A model generated the notes under the pieces. It saw nothing but the letters and a program-made list of their open reading frames with translations. It ran no database searches and was not told where the DNA came from. From the NCBI RefSeq assembly GCF_000805455.1, contig NZ_JSUS01000024.1, positions 1 through 64,000 on the forward strand: DNA of 64,000 nucleotides. The letters run 5' to 3'. Origin of the DNA: Acinetobacter sp. A47 (GTDB lineage Bacteria; Pseudomonadota; Gammaproteobacteria; Pseudomonadales; Moraxellaceae). This document shows, piece after piece, positions 58,522 through 64,000 of the stretch. The first letter of the stretch is position 1. Each line of letters opens with the position of its first letter. A program made the translations under genes and the position numbers.

Positions 58522-58986
58522 ATGCATTGTCCATTTTGTAACGCCGCTGACAGTAAAGTGATCGACTCCCGTCTGGCTGCCGAAGGCTGCCAGATTCGCC
58601 GTCGTCGTGAATGCGTCGTTTGTGGTGAGCGTTTTACAACATTTGAAAGTTATGATGTGGTGATGCCACGGGTGATCAAGTCGGATGGTAAAAATGAACC
58701 GTTTGATGAGGCAAAATTACGTCGCTCATTGATGCATGCGTTACAGAAACGTCCGGTGACGCAGGAGCAGATTGAAACGGTACTGAGTGATATCCAGTCG
58801 CAGATCCGCCGTCTGGGCGAGCGGGACGTGAAATCCAGGACCATTGGTGAAATTGTCATGCAGGCCCTGTTTGCACTGGATCATGTTGCCTATGTCCGGT
58901 TTGCTTCCGTATATCAGGATTTTCAGGATGTCGATGCATTTCGTCACCAGATTGAACAAATGCAACAACGCGAAAACGAGCATTAA
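58522..58986 (+). CDS. nrdR: transcriptional repressor NrdR
   Basis: A 154-residue regulator of ribonucleotide reductase genes. The zinc ribbon is [15 protein letters not shown] with CVVCGERF (two CxxC pairs), followed by the ATP-cone ([20 protein letters not shown]). It senses ATP/dATP. It leads an operon with ribD, 12 bases downstream, as in many proteobacteria. Confidence 0.95.
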   Translation: MHCPFCNAADSKVIDSRLAAEGCQIRRRRECVVCGERFTTFESYDVVMPRVIKSDGKNEPFDEAKLRRSLMHALQKRPVTQEQIETVLSDIQSQIRRLGERDVKSRTIGEIVMQALFALDHVAYVRFASVYQDFQDVDAFRHQIEQMQQRENEH

Positions 58987-58998
58987 ATTAGAGAAAAC

Positions 58999-60099
58999 AT
59001 GTCTGAGCCAACCCGAGATCACCTGTCTGAACACCAGCACTGGATGCTAAAAGCCATTGCGCTGGCGCGACTGGGGCAATATTCCACCAGACCCAATCCG
59101 AATGTGGGGTGTGTCATTGTCAAAGATGGCCAACTGATCGGGGAAGGCTATCATCCTCAAGCAGGCCAGCCCCATGCAGAAGTGTTTGCCCTGCGTCAGG
59201 CGGGTGATAATGCCAAGGATGCAACCGCTTATGTGACCCTGGAGCCTTGTGCCCATTATGGTCGAACGCCACCTTGTGCCGAAGCACTGGTCAAAGCGCA
59301 GGTCAAGAAGGTAGTGGTGGCCTGTTCAGACCCCAATCCGCTGGTGGCAGGCAAGGGCGTGCAGATCTTGCAGCAGGCAGGCATCGAGGTTGAAACCGGA
59401 ATATGTATGGATGAGGCAAAAGGCCTTAACCGGGGCTTTTTAAAGGCGATGGCGACCGGCCTGCCTTATGTCCGCCTAAAGGTTGCCTCAAGTCTTGATG
59501 GGCGTACCGCCATGGCTTCGGGTGAATCCAAATGGATTACCGGGACAGCGGCGCGACAGGATGTCCAGCATTGGCGTGCCATTTCCGGGGCCGTGATCAC
59601 CGGCATCCAGACGGTATTGGCAGATGACTGCGAGTTGAATGTACGTCATCTGGACGGAGTTGATCTTGCCAGCGTGGTCCAGCCAAAACGGATCGTGCTG
59701 GATCGTCAGGGACAACTGCCGTTGTCTGCCAGGATATTGCAAAAACCTGAAACCGTGATGGTGATGACACCATTTCGTCAAGAACTTGCCGATTTAGGCG
59801 TGATACAATTGGCGCCGCAACCTTTAAATCAGTTATTGCCGACCTTAGCTCAACAATATCAAATTTATGATGTATTGGTTGAGGCAGGTGCAACCTTGTC
59901 TACTGCCTTTTTACAACAAGGTCTGGTGGACGAAATGATTAGTTATGTTGCGCCCACTTTACTTGGTCAATCTGCCCGGGCGATGTTCAATGCTGAATTG
60001 AGCACCATGGCAGAACAGCTACGGTTTGAGTTGGTCGATGTAACCCGACTTGGGCAAGATATTCGCCTGAGATTGCTCCCTACCCAAGAGTTGATATGA
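58999..60099 (+). CDS. ribD: bifunctional riboflavin deaminase/reductase
   Basis: A 366-residue enzyme for steps two and three of riboflavin synthesis. The N-terminal deaminase has the zinc motif PHAEVFAL with PCAHYGRTPPCAEAL. The C-terminal reductase domain starts near residue 150 (RLKVASSLDGRTAM). It overlaps the methylase gene start as ATGA. Second gene after nrdR. Confidence 0.95.
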   Translation: MSEPTRDHLSEHQHWMLKAIALARLGQYSTRPNPNVGCVIVKDGQLIGEGYHPQAGQPHAEVFALRQAGDNAKDATAYVTLEPCAHYGRTPPCAEALVKAQVKKVVVACSDPNPLVAGKGVQILQQAGIEVETGICMDEAKGLNRGFLKAMATGLPYVRLKVASSLDGRTAMASGESKWITGTAARQDVQHWRAISGAVITGIQTVLADDCELNVRHLDGVDLASVVQPKRIVLDRQGQLPLSARILQKPETVMVMTPFRQELADLGVIQLAPQPLNQLLPTLAQQYQIYDVLVEAGATLSTAFLQQGLVDEMISYVAPTLLGQSARAMFNAELSTMAEQLRFELVDVTRLGQDIRLRLLPTQELI

Positions 60100-61388
60100 A
60101 TCCAGAACCATCGGTTTATCACAAACGTCGTCATGCGGCCCGTACGACTGACGAATATCTTTTTCATCAGTTAGTTCCCTATCTGGGCAACAAGCGCCGC
60201 CTGCTGCATCTGATTTTGGAAGCGCTTGAGATTACAGGCACGCTCAATAGCAAGAAAAAGAACCCACCGATTTTTGCGGATTTCTTTGCGGGCAGCGGGG
60301 TGGTTTCACGTCTGGCCCGGCAAAATGGCTATCGTGTGATTGCCAACGACTGGGAACCCTATAGCCATGCGCTGAATCATGCCATTTTGGCATGTGTCGA
60401 TGCCCCTGCATTTAAAGAACTGGGAGGCTATCAAAAAGCGATTGACTATCTGAACCGCTTGCCTGAAGTCAAAGGCTGGGTCACGCATAACCTGTGTCCG
60501 CGCAATGATGATGTCTATGATCCTGCACGTGACCGGCTGTTCTTTAAACGCCGTAACGGCATGCGCATTGATGCCATTCGCCAGCAGATTGCAACCTGGC
60601 AGGCACAAGGTGCAATCAATGATGTTGAAATGAGTGCATTACTGGCGCCGTTACTGTATTCCGCCAGTTTTGTCAGCAATACCAGCGGGGTTTTTAAGAG
60701 CTTCCATCAAGGTTGGGGCGGACGTACCCAAACCGCGCTGGAACGGATTGAATCATTATTATGGCTGACACCGAGCCGGTTCTGTGAAATGGGCGATCCT
60801 AAACGTCCGGCTGCTGAAATGTGGTGTGTCGATGCCCAGCATCTTGCCAACCAGATGAGCGGGTTTGAAGTTGATGTGGCCTATCTTGATCCTCCTTATA
60901 ACCAGCATGCCTATAGCAGCAATTATCATGTGCTGAATGCATTGACCTTATGGGATCAGGTCGATTTGCCTTCACCAGATACCAAGGGCTTTAAAAGCGG
61001 TATTGATCGGGCCTGGCGTAAGGAGAGGCCAAGTCCTTATAACTCTTCCAAGCATGCCAAAGAAGCGTATGAGACCTTACTGCACACCATCAATGCACGT
61101 TATATTCTGACCAGTTACTCAACCGATGGAAATATCGAACCAAAAGATTTGCTAACAGCCAATCTGAAACGGGGTAAAGTGACCTTACTGACTCAGGATG
61201 TGCCGCGTTACCGCGTCAGCAAGCAACGTCAGTCTGAGCGGGCACGTGTACTCGAATTTATCGTGATTACCGATACGCACGCCAAGTCTGGCCCGCCTTT
61301 GCGGCAACTGCTTGGCCAGCTCTACCACTTTGCCGAACTGGGCGGAGTCGATACCACTGGTAACAGTACCCAGCTGGCTCTCTGGTAA
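60096..61388 (+). CDS. aamA: DNA adenine methyltransferase, probably AamA
   Basis: A 430-residue D12-class adenine methylase without a restriction partner nearby. The SAM motif FADFFAGSGVVSRLAR is at about 60-75. The catalytic DPPYNQHAYSSNYHVLNAL is near residue 266, and the opening LVPYLGNKRR resembles the Dam-type motif X. In A. baumannii the gene next to nrdR-ribD at this locus encodes AamA, reported to modify GAATTC. The symbol is given by position and type. It is fused by overlap to ribD. Confidence 0.7.
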   Translation: MNPEPSVYHKRRHAARTTDEYLFHQLVPYLGNKRRLLHLILEALEITGTLNSKKKNPPIFADFFAGSGVVSRLARQNGYRVIANDWEPYSHALNHAILACVDAPAFKELGGYQKAIDYLNRLPEVKGWVTHNLCPRNDDVYDPARDRLFFKRRNGMRIDAIRQQIATWQAQGAINDVEMSALLAPLLYSASFVSNTSGVFKSFHQGWGGRTQTALERIESLLWLTPSRFCEMGDPKRPAAEMWCVDAQHLANQMSGFEVDVAYLDPPYNQHAYSSNYHVLNALTLWDQVDLPSPDTKGFKSGIDRAWRKERPSPYNSSKHAKEAYETLLHTINARYILTSYSTDGNIEPKDLLTANLKRGKVTLLTQDVPRYRVSKQRQSERARVLEFIVITDTHAKSGPPLRQLLGQLYHFAELGGVDTTGNSTQLALW

Positions 61389-61397
61389 GTTGTTCGT

Positions 61398-61430
61398 AAC
61401 ACCACTTTAGTCGTTAAAGTGGTGTTTTTG
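61398..61430 (+). terminator. terminator after the methylase gene
   Basis: AACACCACTTTA and TAAAGTGGTGTT pair around a GTCG loop with five T. Confidence 0.85.
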
Positions 61431-61777
61431 TATCCGGAATCTTTGCTAAATCGGATAATTAGATAAACCAAATCGGTTTGTATGATAAGTCCATGTTTTT
61501 ATGGTAAATATCTGGTATTTTTCAGGCAGGTGAGGGGATATTTGATGCGAATAAGGCCTGATCCTATTTGTTTTGTAAAATTTAGTAAAAACAATCTATT
61601 ATAATAAGTTTCTGGCGTTTTTTTCTTCATTTTATATATAAATTTCCTGCTAAGAATCTTTTGATCAATCGTTTAAAAAATTACCAAACCATATTGACCC
61701 TTTTTAAAAATAACTATAGTTTGCCGAGCTTGATTTAGGGTCTTGCCTATTGCTAGCGATGACCAGGAGAGGTTGTT
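61431..61777. other. AT-rich upstream region of the channel gene
   Basis: 347 bases with no gene. A TATAAT-like box near 61600 is the only promoter-like signal; no riboswitch fold recognised. Confidence 0.5.
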
Positions 61778-62617
61778 ATGAGTCGCTCGGAACCCACCTT
61801 ATTGGGGCAATGTGTAGCCGAATTTTTTGCTACCGCAATTTTTTTATCATTTGGTATTGGCGTGGTGGCTGCACTGAAGCTTGCAGGTGCAAGTCTAGGT
61901 TTGTGGGAAATCAGTATTGTATGGGGCCTCGCGGTTGCCTTGGCCGTTTATTTGTCTGCGGGCATTTCCGGGGCACATCTCAATCCTGCCGTGACCATTG
62001 CCCTGGCATTGTTTGCCGGTTTTGAGAAGCGTAAAGTTCCTTTTTATATCATTGCACAGGTAGCCGGCGCTGCGACAGGTGCACTGCTGGTCTATGGCCT
62101 GTATAGCAATCTGTTTCTAGATTATGAACAGACCCATCATATGGTACGTGGCAGTGTCGAGAGTCTGGAACTGGCAGGGATTTTCTCAACTTATCCCCAT
62201 CATTTGCTATCGATCGGACAGGCGTTCATGGTCGAGATGTTCATTACCATGTTGCTCCTGTGGTTGATCATGGCGATTGGGGATGACAGCAATGGCTTGC
62301 CGCGTGGTGCCTTGGCGCCGGTTCTGGTGGGTTTGCTGGTAGCTGTGATTGGTGCTTCTTTTGGCCCGTTAACCGGCTTTGCCATGAACCCGGCGCGTGA
62401 TTTAGGGCCGAAAATTGTCGCTTATTTTTCAGGATGGGGTCCTGTCGCTTTTACCGGTGGCCGTGATATTCCTTATTTTATTGTTCCGATCATTGCACCC
62501 GTCGTTGGTGCGTGTCTGGGGGTACTGGGTTATAAATTATTCTTTAGCTACTTCCTGATCAAAACCCAGGTGGCAGCCAAAGATACGGCAGATCAGCAAG
62601 TCTCTGAAATGCAATAG
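61778..62617 (+). CDS. MIP-family channel, aquaglyceroporin type
   Basis: A 279-residue six-helix channel. NPA boxes are at residues 69-71 (SGAHLNPAVT) and in GFAMNPARDLGP near residue 205. The aspartate after the second NPAR marks the glycerol-conducting (GlpF-like) branch rather than AqpZ. It probably admits glycerol or small polyols. ATG follows CAGGAGAGGTTGTT. No glpK or glp regulator is next to it. Confidence 0.85.
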   Translation: MSRSEPTLLGQCVAEFFATAIFLSFGIGVVAALKLAGASLGLWEISIVWGLAVALAVYLSAGISGAHLNPAVTIALALFAGFEKRKVPFYIIAQVAGAATGALLVYGLYSNLFLDYEQTHHMVRGSVESLELAGIFSTYPHHLLSIGQAFMVEMFITMLLLWLIMAIGDDSNGLPRGALAPVLVGLLVAVIGASFGPLTGFAMNPARDLGPKIVAYFSGWGPVAFTGGRDIPYFIVPIIAPVVGACLGVLGYKLFFSYFLIKTQVAAKDTADQQVSEMQ

Positions 62618-62642
62618 ATGCATGATCTCATGCATGTGGGAA

Positions 62643-62672
62643 ACAGGGCGGTCATTTGACGGCCCTTTTTGT
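62643..62672 (+). terminator. terminator after the MIP gene
   Basis: AGGGCGGTCA and TGACGGCCCT form an imperfect stem (offset by one base) followed by five T. Confidence 0.6.
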
Positions 62673-62777
62673 TTTGCCGGTATTTGAAGGGCGCATGCCT
62701 TGTTATCTGTAGCCCTTTGATTTAAGGTATCTGTTTTACCGTGGCATTTACTGCAATAAAGGTAGGTTGGAAGTCCC

Positions 62778-63437
62778 ATGTTTACAGGCATTATTGAAAG
62801 TTTAGGTAAGGTTGAGAGCTTGCAAAGTGTAGGCGGTGATGTGCGTCTGCGTATCCAGACTGATCTGGATATGTCTGATGTCCATCTGGGAGATTCGATT
62901 GCCACCAACGGGATTTGCCTGACCGTGATTGAGTGGGGTGAAAACTGGTATGCGGCCGATGTTTCGCGAGAAAGTCTTAACCGGACCACGCTGGGACAAT
63001 GGAAAGTCGGACAGCCTGTCAATGTAGAAAAAGCCATGCTGCCTACCACGCGTTTTGGTGGGCATATTGTCAGTGGACATGTTGATGGCCTGGGCGAGAT
63101 TACCCTGGTGCGTGAAGATGCACGTTCTTTATATTTTGAAGTGACAGCGCCAGTTGAGCTGGCCAAGTATCTGGCAGAAAAAGGCTCGGTCACCGTCGAT
63201 GGCATTAGTCTGACCATTAACCATTTACGTGGCAACATCCTGAGTCTGAACCTGATTCCACATACGGCTGAACGTACCAATATTGGAACCTGGCAGGTGG
63301 GAACCAAGGTCAATCTGGAAGTGGATGTACTGGCACGTTATATCGAGCGTCTGTTGCTCGGCGACAAAGCCGCTGAACAAAAAACCGAATCAAAGATCAG
63401 TATGGCCTTTTTAGCTGAAAACGGTTTCTTGAAATAA
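62778..63437 (+). CDS. ribE: riboflavin synthase, alpha subunit
   Basis: A 219-residue enzyme that dismutates two lumazine molecules to riboflavin. Two lumazine-binding repeats are seen: the N-terminal MFTGIIESLGKVE with DSIATNGICLTV, and the second with VSGHVDGLGEI and SVTVDGISLTIN. It is separate from the nrdR-ribD operon in this genome. No FMN riboswitch was recognised in the 160-base leader. Confidence 0.95.
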   Translation: MFTGIIESLGKVESLQSVGGDVRLRIQTDLDMSDVHLGDSIATNGICLTVIEWGENWYAADVSRESLNRTTLGQWKVGQPVNVEKAMLPTTRFGGHIVSGHVDGLGEITLVREDARSLYFEVTAPVELAKYLAEKGSVTVDGISLTINHLRGNILSLNLIPHTAERTNIGTWQVGTKVNLEVDVLARYIERLLLGDKAAEQKTESKISMAFLAENGFLK

Positions 63438-63450
63438 ACGCGCAAGTATC

Positions 63451-63481
63451 AAAAAGCCCAGTTCAAACTGGGCTTTTTTAT
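63451..63481. terminator. bidirectional terminator between ribE and the last gene
   Basis: AAAGCCCAGTT and ACTGGGCTTTTT pair around CAA with A- and T-runs at either side. Confidence 0.88.
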
Positions 63482-64000
63482 TATTTATCTTCTGAAAATT
63501 CACTATTTTTCAGGATGTAAGCTATTTCATCCTGCGCCACGGCATGCAGTTTGGCGCGGAACACGGTCACCGCCTGTTCAATCAGTTCTTCTGCTTCCAG
63601 TTCAAGACGGACACGGACACTTTCCAGTTCAGACAGGATATCCTGATCATCAATGCTCAGGCGCTGGCCGCGGGCATAATCAATGCTTGGCTGTTCCGGA
63701 TTGGCCTGATAGCGCTCGGTCTGTTGTGCAATTTCCTGATCGATATGGTTGCGTAAAGCCTGCAGATTTTCGGTTTGCTGTTCAAACTGACGCGCTTCAT
63801 CGGCTTGTAACTGGGCGGCATAGGCAGCTTCGGCTGCACGTTTTTGTTCCAGTGCCTTTTCTAAAGCCTGCTGTTTACGGAGACGTGCCTGTTCCAGCAA
63901 CTCTGCCTTCAAGTCGGCATAAGCTTGTTCAATGCGTTGCTGGGAACGTTGTTGGGCCGCTTCCTCCAGCTGTGTCCAGTTCTGGATCGAGGTTTGTGGC
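63481..64000 (-). CDS. partial coiled-coil protein, extends past window end
   Basis: The reading frame remains open to the right end of the window: about 172 codons of a Gln/Glu/Ala-rich coiled-coil protein (PQTSIQNWTQLEEAAQQ ... ILKNSEFSEDK). Its start lies outside, so a TTG-initiated short form at 63912 is not chosen. Charged heptads dominate until about the last 40 residues. No family recognised; it could be an envelope or cell-division accessory protein. Confidence 0.7.
   Translation of the reverse strand, partial: PQTSIQNWTQLEEAAQQRSQQRIEQAYADLKAELLEQARLRKQQALEKALEQKRAAEAAYAAQLQADEARQFEQQTENLQALRNHIDQEIAQQTERYQANPEQPSIDYARGQRLSIDDQDILSELESVRVRLELEAEELIEQAVTVFRAKLHAVAQDEIAYILKNSEFSEDK

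Noticed and set aside
60096..61388. Restriction-modification system
   Set aside because: No endonuclease gene lies nearby; the methylase is overlapped with ribD as a solitary core gene.
62618..62777. FMN riboswitch before ribE
   Set aside because: The conserved AGGGNNGGTG-type core is absent from the leader.

Overview
The window is a piece of an Acinetobacter chromosome. It opens inside a 5S rRNA and continues with a gene order and protein set typical of that genus (cysK, two small lytic transglycosylases, YgiQ, parC, fadD, ppa, an OprD porin, a TorF porin, comM, ubiK, glnK-amtB, nrdR-ribD-adenine methylase, ribE). The species cannot be fixed from sequence reading alone.

Layout. 1-27354 is mostly ordinary core chromosome. 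It hides one clear non-coding gene: a CsrB/RsmX-type small RNA on the minus strand at about 3697-3815, with four AGGA-loop hairpins, an intrinsic terminator and a GacA-box-like palindrome upstream. 27355-28007 and 55178-56017 are the two halves of one comM gene, split by a 27,170-bp Tn7-like element (28008-55177). The element has 26-bp terminal inverted repeats starting TGT and a perfect 5-bp target duplication (gccac); removing it with one duplication copy restores a 495-codon comM. Site and gene content identify it as a relative of the Tn6022/AbaR-backbone transposons of Acinetobacter. 56018-64000 is core chromosome again.

Inside the element: (a) a transposition module tniC-tniA-tniB-tniD-tniE (TnsA, TnsB, TnsC, TniQ and a zinc-ribbon fifth protein); (b) a structured non-coding segment that resembles C4-type antisense RNA and lies beside a weak hybrid dif-like site; (c) decayed genes (a Sel1-repeat protein with two frameshifts, a DUF2384-type antitoxin with an internal stop); (d) about 1.3 kb of very AT-rich empty DNA; (e) an AT-rich eight-gene operon with the composition of a small biosynthetic cluster: acyl carrier protein, ketosynthase, ketosynthase-like fragment, acyl-adenylating enzyme, thioesterase with a cysteine nucleophile, aldo/keto reductase, hotdog/AfsA-like protein and an MFS exporter; (f) a type II CBASS anti-phage operon (CD-NTase, E2-E1 Cap2, JAB Cap3, Cap4 nuclease-SAVED) followed by a 620-residue protein that faintly resembles Tn7 TnsE; (g) a candidate small RNA, a fused XRE-ImmA regulator and a HEPN-like protein at the right end.

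How it works together: the transposon targets comM, which it inactivates, and carries phage defence plus what may be an undescribed lipid-like metabolite pathway. Around the insertion, torF and glnK-amtB each have a -24/-12 (sigma-54) type promoter, so the interrupted comM-ubiK pair sits within a nitrogen-regulated neighbourhood. All functions are read from sequence motifs and knowledge of the families; no database search was run.
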